Below are positions 8,527-18,460 of a DNA stretch of 64,000 nucleotides, piece by piece. Under the pieces are notes generated by a model. That model was not told where the DNA came from. It worked only from the letters and a program-made list of their open reading frames with translations, and made no database searches. How positions within the stretch are numbered: position 1 is the stretch's first letter; each line of letters begins with the position of its first letter. Location of the stretch: NCBI GenBank assembly GCA_937951625.1, contig CALFBP010000053.1:1-64000 (forward strand), given 5' to 3'. Both the position numbers and the translations under genes were made by a program. This DNA is from an uncultured Thermoguttaceae bacterium (lineage in GTDB: Bacteria; Planctomycetota; Planctomycetia; Pirellulales; Thermoguttaceae).

Positions 8527-10107
8527 TCAAGGCTTTTTCCACAGATCGATCGGCACGTCATTGGCTTGGGGCACGCCTGGGGTACTGCGGCCATCGGCCA
8601 CGTATTTCTCCAGTAGCGCGATCAGCCGTTTCACCACCTCGGGCTGCTCGGCCTGAAGGTTGTGCTGCTCCCCCACGTCGCCTTGGATGTCATAGAGTTG
8701 GACCCGCGGGAGTTTCTTCTTGACCGCCTCCGCGTCGCGCGGCTGGCTCCAGCCCCCGCTTCCCGGGCACAGCGCGAGTTTCCAACGACCTTGACGAATC
8801 GCGAACCTGCCCGAGATGGATTGGAAAACAAGGGCTTCACGGGCCGGGGTGGACGTCTTTCCTAAGAGGAGGGGCAGAAAGCTCACGCTGTCCTCGCCCG
8901 CGTCGTCGGGCAATTTCACGCCGACGAGTTCCGCCGCCGTGGCAAGAACATCGATGAGACCAACCAAAGCGTCGCAGGTGGAACCGGCTCGGACCTTGCT
9001 CGGCCAGCGGACCACAAAAGGAACGCGATGGCCGCCTTCCCAGATATCGGCCTTATGTCCACGGAAGACGTAGCTTGGATGATGTCCCTTGGCCAGCAGA
9101 GCGGGAAAATCGGCCTCGGGCGAACAACCGTTGTCGCTGGTAAACAGGAAAAGCGTGTTTTCGGCCAGCCCGTGCTCCTCCAACGCCCGCATCACCTGCC
9201 CCACGCTCGCGTCCACTTGCATCACGAAATCGGCATAAGGATTCAAGGCACTGCGGCCCTTCCACTCTTGGCTGGGCACGATAGGCGTATGGGGGGCGTT
9301 GAGGGGGAAATAGAGGAAGAAGGGCTTTCCTTGGCGGGCGTCCGCTGCCCGTTGGCCAATGTAGTCCACCGCCCGACGCGTCAGCGTCGGTAGCACGTCC
9401 GCCGCGTCGAACGTCGCCGCGGCCGAACCGCGCCGAGTCGTTCGGCCTTCCTTGCCCAGCATCATCGGGAAGTCGCGATCCACCGTGGGGATGGCCGTCA
9501 CGCGATCGTTCTCGATGTAGGTGTAAGGCACCATGTCCAGCGAACCGGAGATGCCGAAATAGTAGTCGAAACCAGCGGCGTTGGGCCCGTGAGCGATGGG
9601 CCGCCCGTAGTCCACGTTCCAGCCTTCCGGCCCCTTTTCGATCGTGTCAACGAAATCAGGGGTGCCTTCTTTGCGCGGCCACGTCATGCCCAGGTGCCAT
9701 TTTCCGATGCAGGCGGTGTGGTAGCCGCGTTGCCGGAGGAGCTTTGCTACGGTGAGCCGCTCCGGGGCAATCAGCGGCGGCGACAGGCCCCCGAGGACGC
9801 CGCTTTGCAAACGCGTTCGCCAATGATAACGGCCGGTCAACAGGCTGTAGCGCGTCGGGGTGCAGACCGACGAGGTCGTGTGTGCGTCCGTGAAGCGCAT
9901 CCCGGCGGCTGCCAGCCGGTCGATATGCGGCGTAGCGATTTTGCCTCCAGGATTGTTGCACTGTACGTCACCGTAACCCAGGTCGTCGGCCAAGATCAAG
10001 ACGATGTTCGGCAGCGATGACTCCGCGGCCAGCGTCCCCGCATGGAAAAGCACCAAAAGGGGCAGGAAAAACAGAACCCTCCACGAGATGTTTGTGTTGC
10101 TACACAT
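8527..10107 (-). CDS. Secreted sulfatase (formylglycine type)
   Basis: A 526-aa exported enzyme of the alkaline-phosphatase superfamily that cleaves sulfate esters, probably from polysaccharide. A signal peptide (VLFFLPLLVLFHAGTLAAE, about residues 11-29) is followed by the metal-binding NIVLILADDLGYGD (D41, D42). The formylglycine motif is C-T-P-T-R with C82 as the residue to be oxidised. GKWHLG and the later TSDNG complete the family set. Length is normal for an S1-family arylsulfatase. No maturase (formylglycine-generating enzyme) gene lies in the window. It is transcribed alone, opposite to lpdA and to the accB side. Confidence 0.93.
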   Translation of the reverse strand: MCSNTNISWRVLFFLPLLVLFHAGTLAAESSLPNIVLILADDLGYGDVQCNNPGGKIATPHIDRLAAAGMRFTDAHTTSSVCTPTRYSLLTGRYHWRTRLQSGVLGGLSPPLIAPERLTVAKLLRQRGYHTACIGKWHLGMTWPRKEGTPDFVDTIEKGPEGWNVDYGRPIAHGPNAAGFDYYFGISGSLDMVPYTYIENDRVTAIPTVDRDFPMMLGKEGRTTRRGSAAATFDAADVLPTLTRRAVDYIGQRAADARQGKPFFLYFPLNAPHTPIVPSQEWKGRSALNPYADFVMQVDASVGQVMRALEEHGLAENTLFLFTSDNGCSPEADFPALLAKGHHPSYVFRGHKADIWEGGHRVPFVVRWPSKVRAGSTCDALVGLIDVLATAAELVGVKLPDDAGEDSVSFLPLLLGKTSTPAREALVFQSISGRFAIRQGRWKLALCPGSGGWSQPRDAEAVKKKLPRVQLYDIQGDVGEQHNLQAEQPEVVKRLIALLEKYVADGRSTPGVPQANDVPIDLWKKP

Positions 10108-10320
10108 GGTCCACCTTTTCTGTCTTATACAGTGCTTTTCGGCGATCCCTCGGTAAAACTCGTCCGTTGCTAGTGCCCTTTCAACTGAATGACTTTTGCG
10201 CTTTGCGACGCAACTGCCATCTCTGCTAACAGTTGCGAAATGTAGACGCTTGCGAGATCGAAAAAAATGGGAGTATCCACGTGGTGATTGTTACGAGGCA
10301 CAAACGCAGAGACTCCCAAC

Positions 10321-10569
10321 ATGGATACGGTCAAAGGACGCCGCGTCCCACCGTTGGAGCGGCGAACATTGCGGCGGTGGAAACGCAGCCGGCTCAACCG
10401 GATCCACAGTTGTCGAGCACGGGTTATTCTGCTCTTCGCCGGCCGAACCCGCAACAAGGAGATTGCCGAGCGGGTCGGCTGCACGCCGGAGCGCCACTCG
10501 ACGCCATTTCCAGTTTCAGTGCGTCATGTCGGTAGGGAGTGCCGAAAAACGGTGATCTTCTGGCGCTAG
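10321..10569 (+). pseudogene. Remnant of an IS630-type transposase N-terminal helix-turn-helix
   Basis: An 82-codon frame whose first 57 residues resemble the N-terminus of IS630-family transposases: PLERRTLRRWKRSRLNRIHS, then RARVILLFAGRTRNKEIAER and VGCTPE, the usual 'RARIILLAAxGxSNKEIAERVGCTPE' helix-turn-helix. After TPE the similarity stops; the rest of the transposase (DDE catalytic core) is absent. No inverted repeats or target-site duplications could be made out. It is an old, truncated insertion. Confidence 0.6.
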
Positions 10570-10774
10570 GTCAGCTTCAGCAAAACCATCGGATGAGGCG
10601 CCGCATGGGGCCCGCGGCGCGGCCATAGATGCTCCTGCTTGGCGGTGGTGCGGATACGCTATTCTCGCTGGGCACGGGTATCATCGTCTCGCTTCAACCA
10701 CCCGAACGCCGATTTTCCTCCGGAGGGGCGGTCTTTTCTTTGTGAAATCTGCGAGGGGGCTTTGCCGGGGCGTC

Positions 10775-10803
10775 TTGACGGCCTTTTTGCAACGGGTTAG
10801 AAT
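10775..10803 (+). promoter_or_regulatory. Sigma-70-type promoter of accBC
   Basis: TTGACG (10775-10780) and TAGAAT (10798-10803) with an ideal 17-bp spacer. The predicted start is about 30 nt before the accB ATG, giving a short leader. Confidence 0.65.
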
Positions 10804-10839
10804 CCCGCCCAAACCTTAACGCAGTTTTGGAGTTGTGGC

Positions 10840-11346
10840 ATGGCCGGCGCCCCTTCCAAAGAGGATTTTTGGGACCTTCGGAGACTCCGTCGCCTGGTCG
10901 ACCTGATGAGGGAATACGATCTGAGCGAGATCGATTTGCAGCAGGGCGACACGCGGATTCAACTCCGTCGGGGCGGCGAGCCCGTGGCCGTTGCGGCCTC
11001 CCCTGCACCGGTGGCCATTGCCCCGGCTTTACCCGTGGCCTCTGAGGGATCGGATCGCCCGGCGCCCGCGGCCGCCGTCGAAGCCAAGGCGGAGGAAGAA
11101 CATATCGTTCCCATCCGCAGTCCGATGGTGGGCACATTCTACTCCGCTCCCGATCCCGATTCGCCGCCTTACGTCAAGGTGGGCGACATGGTGGGGCCGG
11201 ACACCGTGGTGTGTATCGTCGAGGCGATGAAGGTCTTCAACCAGATCCCGGCGGAGGTCTCGGGCAAGATCGTGGCAGTGCTGGTCGAGAATGGTGAGCC
11301 TGTGGAATACGGCCAGCCGTTGTTCAAAGTCGATACGAGGCAGTAA
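10840..11346 (+). CDS. accB: Acetyl-CoA carboxylase biotin carboxyl carrier protein
   Basis: A 168-aa carrier that holds biotin for acetyl-CoA carboxylase, the first committed step of fatty acid synthesis. The N-terminal helix region ([15 protein letters not shown]) is followed by an Ala/Pro-rich linker (about residues 48-85) and the biotinyl domain with the AccB-specific thumb ([20 protein letters not shown]) and the biotin site EAMKVFN, with K131 as acceptor. accC follows 45 bp downstream as in most bacteria. A consensus-like promoter lies directly upstream. Confidence 0.96.
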   Translation: MAGAPSKEDFWDLRRLRRLVDLMREYDLSEIDLQQGDTRIQLRRGGEPVAVAASPAPVAIAPALPVASEGSDRPAPAAAVEAKAEEEHIVPIRSPMVGTFYSAPDPDSPPYVKVGDMVGPDTVVCIVEAMKVFNQIPAEVSGKIVAVLVENGEPVEYGQPLFKVDTRQ

Positions 11347-11391
11347 GCAGGCGGCGCACGGCGGAAGGCGGCAAACAGCAGGCAGGCGGCC

Positions 11392-12735
11392 ATGTTCAAG
11401 CGTATTCTCGTGGCGAACCGAGGGGAGATCGCTCTGCGGGTGATTCGTGCCTGTCGCGAGATGGGGATCGAAACGGTCGCCGTTTTTAGCGAGGCGGACC
11501 GGGGAGCGGCTTACTTGGAACTGGCCGACGAGGCCTATTGCATCGGTCCGCCCAAATCGTCGGATAGTTACTTGCGCATCGACCGGGTGATCAGTGCCGC
11601 CGAGATCGGCAATGTTCAGGCGATTCACCCGGGCTACGGGTTTTTGGCGGAAAACGCTCATTTCGCCGAGGTCTGTCGGAGCTGCAACATCGAGTTCATC
11701 GGGCCCCCGCATGAGGCCATGGCCCTCTTGGGCGATAAGAACGCGGCCCGCAAGCTCGCCCGCGAAAACGGCGTGCCCACGGTCCCTGGCAGCGACGGCG
11801 TGGTCCGCGACGAAAAAGAGGCCCTGGCCGTGGCCCAGCGGATCGGATTTCCCGTGTTGATCAAGGCGGTGGCGGGCGGCGGGGGACGGGGAATGCGGGT
11901 CGCATTGGATGGGAAGTCCCTGGAAGCAGCCGTGCGCCAAGCCGAAGTCGAGGCCGAGGCCGCCTTCGGCAACGGCGAATTGTACCTCGAAAAATACATC
12001 GAACATCCGCGCCACGTGGAGGTGCAGGTACTGGCCGACCAGCATGGCAATGCCGTGCATCTCTGGGAACGCGACTGCACCATGCAGCGCCGTCACCAGA
12101 AGCTGATCGAAGAAAGTCCCGCCCCACGCTTGGATCCCGCCACGCGCCAAGCCATGTGCGAGGCCGCAGTGCGGCTGATTCGGGCGGCGAACTACACCAA
12201 TGCGGGCACCGTGGAGTTCATCGTCGACCGCCACGGGAAGTTCTATTTCATCGAAGTCAACGCCCGCATCCAGGTCGAGCACCCTGTGACCGAATTGGTG
12301 ACCGGCATCGACTTGATCAAGGCCCAGATCCGCATCGCCGCCAATGAACCCTTATGGTTTCGCCAGGAGGACGTCCAGCCCCGCGGCCACGCCATCGAGT
12401 GCCGTATCAATGCCGAAGACCCCAGCAAAGGCTTCCGGCCTTCGCCGGGCACGATCCACCGGCTCATCGTGCCGGGCGGGTTTGGCGTCCGTTTCGACAG
12501 CCATGTGCATACCGGCTACACCGTGTCGGCCCACTACGATTCGCTGATCGGCAAACTGCTGGTCCACCAGCCGACCCGGGACGAGGCGATCGCCTCGATG
12601 AAGAGGGCCTTGGCCGAACTGCGGATCGAAGGCGTCAAGACCACGGCGCCGTTATGTGAGGAAATCCTCAACCATCCCGCCTTCGTCGAGGCCCGCGTCG
12701 ACACCACCTTCATCGAACGGACGTGGACGAGTTGA
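11392..12735 (+). CDS. accC: Acetyl-CoA carboxylase, biotin carboxylase subunit
   Basis: A 447-aa ATP-grasp enzyme that carboxylates the biotin on AccB. Visible: the N-terminal [20 protein letters not shown]; the [13 protein letters not shown] segment; the glycine-rich ATP loop GGGGRGMRV (about residues 162-170); [16 protein letters not shown]; and [16 protein letters not shown], which carries the active-site Arg and Glu. Alanine replaces the usual Thr in 'NTR'. Length matches the family. Second gene of an accB-accC operon; the carboxyltransferase subunits are not in the window. Confidence 0.97.
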   Translation: MFKRILVANRGEIALRVIRACREMGIETVAVFSEADRGAAYLELADEAYCIGPPKSSDSYLRIDRVISAAEIGNVQAIHPGYGFLAENAHFAEVCRSCNIEFIGPPHEAMALLGDKNAARKLARENGVPTVPGSDGVVRDEKEALAVAQRIGFPVLIKAVAGGGGRGMRVALDGKSLEAAVRQAEVEAEAAFGNGELYLEKYIEHPRHVEVQVLADQHGNAVHLWERDCTMQRRHQKLIEESPAPRLDPATRQAMCEAAVRLIRAANYTNAGTVEFIVDRHGKFYFIEVNARIQVEHPVTELVTGIDLIKAQIRIAANEPLWFRQEDVQPRGHAIECRINAEDPSKGFRPSPGTIHRLIVPGGFGVRFDSHVHTGYTVSAHYDSLIGKLLVHQPTRDEAIASMKRALAELRIEGVKTTAPLCEEILNHPAFVEARVDTTFIERTWTS

Positions 12736-12919
12736 GCTTGTTCCCTCGCACGCATCGGCCGGTAGGGCCGGAATCGTGCCTTACAAGGCTGCGCGTCGAT
12801 GACCGCCTAAGGCGGGGTCGGGGCGCGAAGCGGCGGCTGGCCGCAGAGATCGAAACATTGCAGATTCGCGGAGGCGAATCTTAAAATTCGTCAACCTTCA
12901 ACCGTTTGTGGAACCTGTA

Positions 12920-14338
12920 ATGAAGACACCGCTATCCAGTCCACCCCGTCCTGAAACCGAAATCCGCCGCGTGGCGATCCTGTTCTCCGGTGGCCCCGCC
13001 CCGGCGGCCAATGCCGTGATCGCCGGGGCCGCCAGCGCGTTTTCTCGCAACGGCATCGAAGTCCTGGGCGTGCTGAACGGCTACTCCCACCTGATGAAAT
13101 ACACGCAGGGCCAGCCGCTCCAGGAGGGCGAAGCGTTTATTCGCTTGAACCACATCGCCTTGGAGGGCGCGCGGACCAGCCAAGGCATCCTGGTGGGCAC
13201 GGCCCGAGCCAATCCGGGCAAGCCGCTCAAGACCGAATCGCAACTCGACGATCCCAAGGCCACCGCACCGTTGAAGACCGTCTACGACGCTTTGAATTCC
13301 TTGGGCGTCGATGCCTTGGTCTCGATCGGTGGCGATGACACGCTGACCACGGCGGCCAAATTCAAAATGTTCCAGGATCGGTTGCCCCGTTCGTCGAAGC
13401 GGATTCGTGTGGTCCACCTCCCCAAGACGATCGACAACGACTACAAAGGCATCGACTTCACCTTCGGGTATTTCACCGCCGTGGAGATGCTGGCCACCCA
13501 GGTGAACAACCTCTTGGCCGACTCGAAATCGACGGGAACGTACTACATTGCGCAGGTGATGGGCCGGGCCGCGGGCTGGTTGGCTTATGGGGCTGCCATC
13601 GCCGGCGAGGCCAGCCTGGTTATCGGCCTGGAAGACATCCCTCCGGAGTGGAAATTCAGCGAAGTGGCCCTCGACCCAGGCACCGGCCAACCCCGCCTCG
13701 ACCCGAAGACCAACCAGCCGCTTGCCCATGAAGTGATTCGCCTCGAACCGATCGTCGAGAAAATCGTCGACGTCATTCTCGCCCGGGAGCGCGAAGGCAA
13801 GAAGTATGGCGTGATTGTCATGGCCGAGGGAATCGCCGAGTTTCTGCCTCAGGAGGAGATTCGCAAGTGTTTGTCGGAGGACGAGTATCAGAAACTGAAG
13901 CTCGATGAATTCGGGCATTTTCCCGTTTCGCAAACGAAGTTCACCGGCCGCATTGGTCGCCTGGTCGCCGAGGAGTACCGGAACCGCAAACGCCGCGAGC
14001 GGGAGGCCGCGCTGGGCCGCAAACTGACCGAGGAAGAGGAAAAGAAGATCGGGGAGAAAAAGGTGGTTGGGCTCCAATTCGGCTACGAGGTCCGCTGCCA
14101 TCGGCCTACCGCCTTCGACGTGATCCTCGGCAGCCAACTCGGCGTCGGCGCCTATCGGGCCTTGGCCGAGCGCAATTTGAACGGCGTGATGGTCTCCGTG
14201 ACTGGCGCGCTGAACCTGGTTTTCGAGCCCTTCGAAAATCTGATCGACAAGGCGACCCTCCGCGCCTATCCTCGTCCGCTGAAGCCCGGCGAAGGGCTGC
14301 AAGAGTTGGCGCGATATTTGGAAGTCCGCACGGATTGA
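12920..14338 (+). CDS. Pyrophosphate-type 6-phosphofructokinase
   Basis: A 472-aa phosphofructokinase that interconverts fructose 6-phosphate and fructose 1,6-bisphosphate. Two diagnostic positions point to PPi rather than ATP: GGDD (about residues 137-140; ATP enzymes have GGDG) and PKTIDND (about 167-173; ATP enzymes have PGTIDND). The N-terminal ILFSGGPAPAANAVI and MGRAAGWLA also fit. It is longer than E. coli PfkA (320 aa), as usual for PPi enzymes, with a charged helical insert (KRREREAALGRKLTEEEEKK). ATG 12920 is preferred over GTG 12908; neither has a good ribosome site. A strong hairpin follows the stop codon. Confidence 0.93.
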   Translation: MKTPLSSPPRPETEIRRVAILFSGGPAPAANAVIAGAASAFSRNGIEVLGVLNGYSHLMKYTQGQPLQEGEAFIRLNHIALEGARTSQGILVGTARANPGKPLKTESQLDDPKATAPLKTVYDALNSLGVDALVSIGGDDTLTTAAKFKMFQDRLPRSSKRIRVVHLPKTIDNDYKGIDFTFGYFTAVEMLATQVNNLLADSKSTGTYYIAQVMGRAAGWLAYGAAIAGEASLVIGLEDIPPEWKFSEVALDPGTGQPRLDPKTNQPLAHEVIRLEPIVEKIVDVILAREREGKKYGVIVMAEGIAEFLPQEEIRKCLSEDEYQKLKLDEFGHFPVSQTKFTGRIGRLVAEEYRNRKRREREAALGRKLTEEEEKKIGEKKVVGLQFGYEVRCHRPTAFDVILGSQLGVGAYRALAERNLNGVMVSVTGALNLVFEPFENLIDKATLRAYPRPLKPGEGLQELARYLEVRTD

Positions 14339-14372
14339 AGACGAACAAGGCCGCAGCCAGTTTTCAGGCCCA

Positions 14373-14395
14373 GGCACGGCCTGGAAGGCCGTGCC
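14373..14395 (+). terminator. Hairpin terminator after the PPi-PFK gene
   Basis: Perfect 10-bp stem (14373-14382 with 14386-14395) and a 3-nt loop, followed by a T-rich stretch (GCTTTCGTTTC), 34 bp past the stop codon. Confidence 0.65.
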
Positions 14396-14450
14396 GCTTT
14401 CGTTTCAACTCTGTTGGCCAAGGGGGGGGTTATCCCACGGTGTCAGAAGC

Positions 14451-14480
14451 TTGACATCCGTTTTGCATCGCTCGGATAAT
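14451..14480 (+). promoter_or_regulatory. Sigma-70-type promoter of the Gfo/Idh/MocA gene
   Basis: Full consensus TTGACA (14451-14456) and GATAAT (14475-14480) with an 18-bp spacer. The predicted leader is about 53 nt and carries AGGAGG before the ATG. Confidence 0.65.
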
Positions 14481-14539
14481 CGGGATCGTTTAACGTGCGA
14501 ACCGTATCTGCCCGCTACTTCCAGGAGGCACTGAAAACC

Positions 14540-15907
14540 ATGAAAACCCTTGATCGCCGCCGGTTTTTGAAAGACGTTCACGCCGCTGGATGGGGAGTGG
14601 CGGCGGCCGCAACGATCCTGAAAGATTCCAGATCGGTTTTCGCCGCTCCAGCCAGCGACAAGATCATTCTGGCCGCGGTCGGGGCGGGCGGTCGGGGGAG
14701 CAATCTGGCCACGGGTTTCGTCGAACGCGGCGACTGCGAGTATGCCTACGTTTGTGATCCCGACGTGAACCGCGCCGAAAACCTGGCGAAGACCTTGGCG
14801 GCCCGGCAGTCGAAGCCGCCCAAGGTGGTGCAGGATTTCCGCAAAGCCTTAGACGACAAGTCCGTCCAGGCGATCATCTCGGCCACGCCCGACCACTGGC
14901 ACGCCTTGAGCACGGTCTGGGGCTGCCAGGCCGAAAAGGACGTGTACGTAGAGAAACCCGCCACCCATAGTTGTTGGGAAGGCCAAAAAATGGTCCAGGC
15001 CGCGCGAAAATACCAACGGGTGGTGCAAGTCGGCACGCAAAACCGCAGCGCGGCGTACAATAGCAGCGCGAGGGAGTACATCGCCTCGGGCAAACTGGGC
15101 AAAATCCACCTTTGCCGCGTGTTCAATCAAAAAGAGTGGGGCAACTTCCAGCAGGACAAAGACAGCGATCCTCCCCCGGGCTTCGATTGGGACATGTGGA
15201 ATGGACCAGCACCTGAGGCCCGCTTCAATCGCACCTTTTTGATAGGTTGGCACCATTTATGGCGTTATTCGGGCGGCGACATCGCCAACGACGCCAGCCA
15301 TCAGATCGATCTGGCCCGATGGCTCTTGGGCGTCGATTTGCCCAACGCGGTTTACAGCACCGGCGGCCGATTCAACACGACGGGCGCGGCGGAAACGCCC
15401 GACACGCAAATCGCCGTGTGGGAATACCCCGGCTTGCTGATGACTTTCGAACTAACCCTGTACACGCCGTACATGCTCAAGATCTCGCCGCAAATTCGCG
15501 AATCGCTCACCGAGTTCCCTTACTGGCCCCAATGCGCCACGCGGATCGAGATCTACGGGGACCAGGGGGTAATGTATGTGGGTCGGCACGGGGGCGGTTG
15601 GCAGGTCTTCGTGCGCCCCAAGGCCGAAAAGCCCGTGATCAAGGCCCAAGACAACGGCAAATTCCCCGACCCGGAACACAAGGAAAACTTCATCCAGTGC
15701 ATCCGTTCGCGTCAGCTTCCCAACGCGGATGTGGAGCAGGGACACCGCAGCGCGCTGTTGATCCACTACGCGAACATTAGCTACCGCTTGGGCGGTCAGA
15801 AGTTATTGATCGATCCCCAGAGCGAGCAAATCCGCGACAATCCCGAGGCCATGAAATTGTTCAAACGCGAATACCGGAGTCCCTGGGTCATTCCTGAGCA
15901 AGTTTGA
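14540..15907 (+). CDS. Tat-exported Gfo/Idh/MocA-family oxidoreductase
   Basis: A 455-aa NAD(P)-dependent sugar or cyclitol oxidoreductase with a twin-arginine signal (DRRRFLKDV, then a hydrophobic stretch to VFAAP). The Rossmann fold opens with LAAVGAGGRGSN; the family motif EKP occurs in VYVEKPATHSCWEGQKM (about residues 136-152). C-terminal features such as GDIANDASHQIDLARWLLG follow. ATG 14540 has AGGAGG 11 nt upstream; an upstream ATG at 14495 would place the Tat motif too far in. Planctomycetes carry many such exported paralogues, thought to act on unusual sugars. The substrate is unknown. Confidence 0.9.
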   Translation: MKTLDRRRFLKDVHAAGWGVAAAATILKDSRSVFAAPASDKIILAAVGAGGRGSNLATGFVERGDCEYAYVCDPDVNRAENLAKTLAARQSKPPKVVQDFRKALDDKSVQAIISATPDHWHALSTVWGCQAEKDVYVEKPATHSCWEGQKMVQAARKYQRVVQVGTQNRSAAYNSSAREYIASGKLGKIHLCRVFNQKEWGNFQQDKDSDPPPGFDWDMWNGPAPEARFNRTFLIGWHHLWRYSGGDIANDASHQIDLARWLLGVDLPNAVYSTGGRFNTTGAAETPDTQIAVWEYPGLLMTFELTLYTPYMLKISPQIRESLTEFPYWPQCATRIEIYGDQGVMYVGRHGGGWQVFVRPKAEKPVIKAQDNGKFPDPEHKENFIQCIRSRQLPNADVEQGHRSALLIHYANISYRLGGQKLLIDPQSEQIRDNPEAMKLFKREYRSPWVIPEQV

Positions 15908-16031
15908 AAGCAAGCCTCAGGGGCGGGATGGCACCCTTTCGCCGCTTGGCGCCGGATCCGCTTCAACCGGAGCTTGGAAGGCCCACGCAGAAGCACGCTA
16001 TCGTGTACCGCGATGATCTAGGCTTGCCGCC

Positions 16032-17024
16032 ATGCAGCCGCTCGTTTTTGAACCCTATCTTCGTCCCGTTGTCTGGGGCGGACGCTCGCTGGAACAGCGG
16101 TTGGGTAAAAAACTCCCAGGCGAAGAACGATTCGGTGAATCTTGGGAACTGAGCGCCCATCCGCACCACGTCAGTCGTGTGGCCGAAGGGCCGTGGAAAG
16201 GCACGAAGCTGACCGACCTCTGGGAGCGTCACCGCAACGAGCTGGCGGGCAGCAAGTTGCCGGAGGAGGCGAAGTTTCCGTGGCTGATCAAGTTCTTGGA
16301 TTGCCATGAACTCTTGTCGGTCCAAGTCCATCCCGACGACGCTCTCGCCCGGCAGCTTCTTGGCGATGAGTCGGGCAAGACCGAGGCTTGGGTGGTCTTG
16401 GAAGCAGCACCAGGCTCTCGGATTTACGCAGGCCTGAAGTCAGGCACGACCCGCGCTGACCTCGAACGGCACCTCGATGCGGGCACGGTGGCCGAGTGCC
16501 TGCATGGTTTCACGCCGCGGCCGGGCGATTGCGTGTTCTTGCCGGCCGGCACGGTCCACGCCGTGGGCGGGGGAGTGCTCTTGGCGGAAGTGCAGCAATC
16601 CAGCGACGCTACCTTCCGTTTGTTCGATTGGAACCGCGTCGGGCCCGATGGCAAGCCGCGACCGTTGCACCGCGACGCGGCCCTTCAGTCCATTGTCTGG
16701 CCCTCCGGACCTGTTTCGCCAGTCTCGCCCACACCGCTTCCGACGACATCCCCCGAGGCCAATGGGGAACGGCTCGTCGAATGCCGGTATTTTCGCATCG
16801 ATCGGTATCGTCTGGGGGGCATTCTGGCGATCCCGGCTCCGGGAAAGATGTCGGTCTGGATGGTGCTCGACGGAGAGGCAGAGCTGCGCGCCGAGGAAGG
16901 CGGATACCGCCGTGCCTTTGAAACCGGTCAGACCGTCTTAGTTCCGGCGTCTTCGGGTCCGATCGTTTGGCGGAACGTAGGAACCAATCTAGCAACGGTC
17001 CTTGCCGTGACTTTGCCCCTTTGA
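16032..17024 (+). CDS. manA: Mannose-6-phosphate isomerase, class I (short form)
   Basis: A 330-aa cupin-fold, zinc-dependent enzyme interconverting mannose 6-phosphate and fructose 6-phosphate. It shows [15 protein letters not shown] and [13 protein letters not shown] at the N-terminus, the metal-site segment LSVQVHPDD (about residues 95-103), [14 protein letters not shown] and [20 protein letters not shown] followed by FRLFDW. The short length matches the bacterial Bacillus-type enzyme rather than the 390-aa E. coli form. No strong ribosome site precedes ATG 16032. It supplies the link between mannose units and glycolysis or GDP-mannose. Confidence 0.92.
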   Translation: MQPLVFEPYLRPVVWGGRSLEQRLGKKLPGEERFGESWELSAHPHHVSRVAEGPWKGTKLTDLWERHRNELAGSKLPEEAKFPWLIKFLDCHELLSVQVHPDDALARQLLGDESGKTEAWVVLEAAPGSRIYAGLKSGTTRADLERHLDAGTVAECLHGFTPRPGDCVFLPAGTVHAVGGGVLLAEVQQSSDATFRLFDWNRVGPDGKPRPLHRDAALQSIVWPSGPVSPVSPTPLPTTSPEANGERLVECRYFRIDRYRLGGILAIPAPGKMSVWMVLDGEAELRAEEGGYRRAFETGQTVLVPASSGPIVWRNVGTNLATVLAVTLPL

Positions 17025-17326
17025 CCACTCGCACACACTCCGGCCGCCCTTGGAGTTCGTTGAAAAAATCGATCGACCACCGCAATCGTCGGACCGAGGT
17101 GGTTTTTTTGCACGTTCGGGGCTTGACCCTGACGCGACCTCTCCCATCATACTGCGAGCGGATTACGGGCTTATCCCGCAATCTCCCATCTCCCGGGAAT
17201 GGGAGAGAGGGCTTGGGGTTGAAAGCAGCTACAAGGCGGGCGTTTTTTCCCGTCGTCTGTAAAGAAATTGGACCCTCACCCTGACTGACCCTCTCCCAGT
17301 GGGAGAGGGGACCTTTGGGATAGGCT
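17025..17326. other. Intergenic region between convergent genes with a palindrome
   Basis: 302 bp between manA and the glycosyltransferase gene. It carries a perfect 10-bp inverted repeat (17289-17298 with 17300-17309, CCCTCTCCCA type) and a second, imperfect copy of the same CTCCC/GGGAG wording around 17143-17215. There is no T-run. It could be a bidirectional stop or a dispersed repeat. Confidence 0.45.
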
Positions 17327-18460
17327 CTACGCGAGCAGCCGGCGGTACAGGTCCACGTAGCGGGCGACCATGGTTTCGACGCTGAACTCGTCCAGGACCC
17401 GCTTGCGGGCGGCCTGGGCCATTTGCTGGGCGAGGGCGGGATTGTCCAACAGTCGCAAAGTGTATTTCGCCAGGCCGGCGGCCACCGTTTTATTGACTGT
17501 GGTGGCGTTGGGTGGCCAGCCTTCGGTGCAAACGAGAAAACCGGTCTGGCCATCGACGACCAATTCCCTCGTGCCAGGGATGTCGGTTGCCACGACCGGC
17601 ACTCCGGCGGCCATCGCCTCCAGAATCGTGTTCGATTGGCCCTCATAGGCGCTCGGCGACCAGAGCACGTCGAAATGAGGCATCAGCCGGGCGACATCGC
17701 GACGATGGCCCAAAAACCGGACTTTATCGCGGATTTCGCACTGATCGCGGAACTTTTCCAGGCGTTCGCGGTGCGGGCCGTCGCCGATAACGAGCAGATA
17801 GACATCGTTGCGGATGACTTTCAACAAGTCCGCGGCCCAAATCGCGTCCTTCACCCGCTTCTGGGGCCAAAGGCGGCCGACCAGGCCCACGATCCGAGCG
17901 TCTCCGGGAAGCTCGAGTTCGCTCAAGACTTCCTGTCGAGTCGTGGAACATGGCGGGGCGGGGGGCATCCCGTTGGGAATGACCTCGATCTTCACCGCCT
18001 CGATCCCCTTGCCGACATAGAAGTCCCGGACGCCTTGGCTGTTGGCTACGATCCGCGCCGTGTGCTTGGCCAGAAAGCGATCGAACCAAAGCTCCCAGCT
18101 TTTCCAGGGATCGACGCACCGCTCCGCCGCCACCAAACGCTTCACTCCCGCCAAAAGCGCCGCCGCCCGACCGTAGGCATTGGCGGCGAACAGCCACGTG
18201 TGAACTAAATCGGGCTTGAGCCGCTGGACGAACCGCCACAAACGCCAGAAGGCATACGGATCGCATTTCCATCGCTTGCCGATGAGGGTGACGGGGATCC
18301 CAGCGGTAGCTAAGTCCACCTCCAGCGGTCCGCCTCGTGTCAACGCGCAGACGTGAACTTCAAACTCCTCCCGGGGCAGTCCCTTGGCGAGGAGCGTCAA
18401 CTGTTTTTCCGCTCCCGACTGGTCGAGCGTGGGAATGATCTGAAGGATTCGTCGGGGCAT
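17327..18460 (-). CDS. Glycosyltransferase family 4 (group 1)
   Basis: A 377-aa GT-B retaining glycosyltransferase. The N-terminus has ILQIIPTLDQSGAEKQL, typical of LPS/exopolysaccharide GT4 enzymes; the C-terminal domain has GLVGRLWPQKRVKDAI, LVIGDGPHRERLE and the E-x7-E donor-binding motif in SPSAYEGQSNTILEAMAAG. It ends a minus-strand series (kdsD, kdsC, Lpt-like, hpt) 114 bp after hpt, so it may add a sugar to LPS core or another surface glycan. Confidence 0.9.
   Translation of the reverse strand: MPRRILQIIPTLDQSGAEKQLTLLAKGLPREEFEVHVCALTRGGPLEVDLATAGIPVTLIGKRWKCDPYAFWRLWRFVQRLKPDLVHTWLFAANAYGRAAALLAGVKRLVAAERCVDPWKSWELWFDRFLAKHTARIVANSQGVRDFYVGKGIEAVKIEVIPNGMPPAPPCSTTRQEVLSELELPGDARIVGLVGRLWPQKRVKDAIWAADLLKVIRNDVYLLVIGDGPHRERLEKFRDQCEIRDKVRFLGHRRDVARLMPHFDVLWSPSAYEGQSNTILEAMAAGVPVVATDIPGTRELVVDGQTGFLVCTEGWPPNATTVNKTVAAGLAKYTLRLLDNPALAQQMAQAARKRVLDEFSVETMVARYVDLYRRLLA

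Larger units (their letters stand above)
10108..10839. other. Long non-coding stretch holding a transposase remnant and the accB promoter
   Basis: 732 bp between the sulfatase start and accB. It includes a degraded IS630-like fragment (10321-10569) and the accB promoter (10775-10803), both listed separately. The remainder shows no gene or clear repeat. Confidence 0.6.

Noticed and set aside
12932-14377. 481-aa minus-strand frame opposite the PPi-PFK gene
   Set aside because: Antisense to conserved catalytic motifs; long only because of high GC.
17100-17310. CTCCC/GGGAG repeats as a CRISPR or tandem repeat
   Set aside because: Only two imperfect copies with irregular spacing; better read as one or two palindromes.
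16609-17646. 345-aa minus-strand frame spanning the end of manA and part of the GT4 gene
   Set aside because: It is an off-frame reading of the glycosyltransferase plus intergenic repeats; composition rich in Arg/Pro/Trp.
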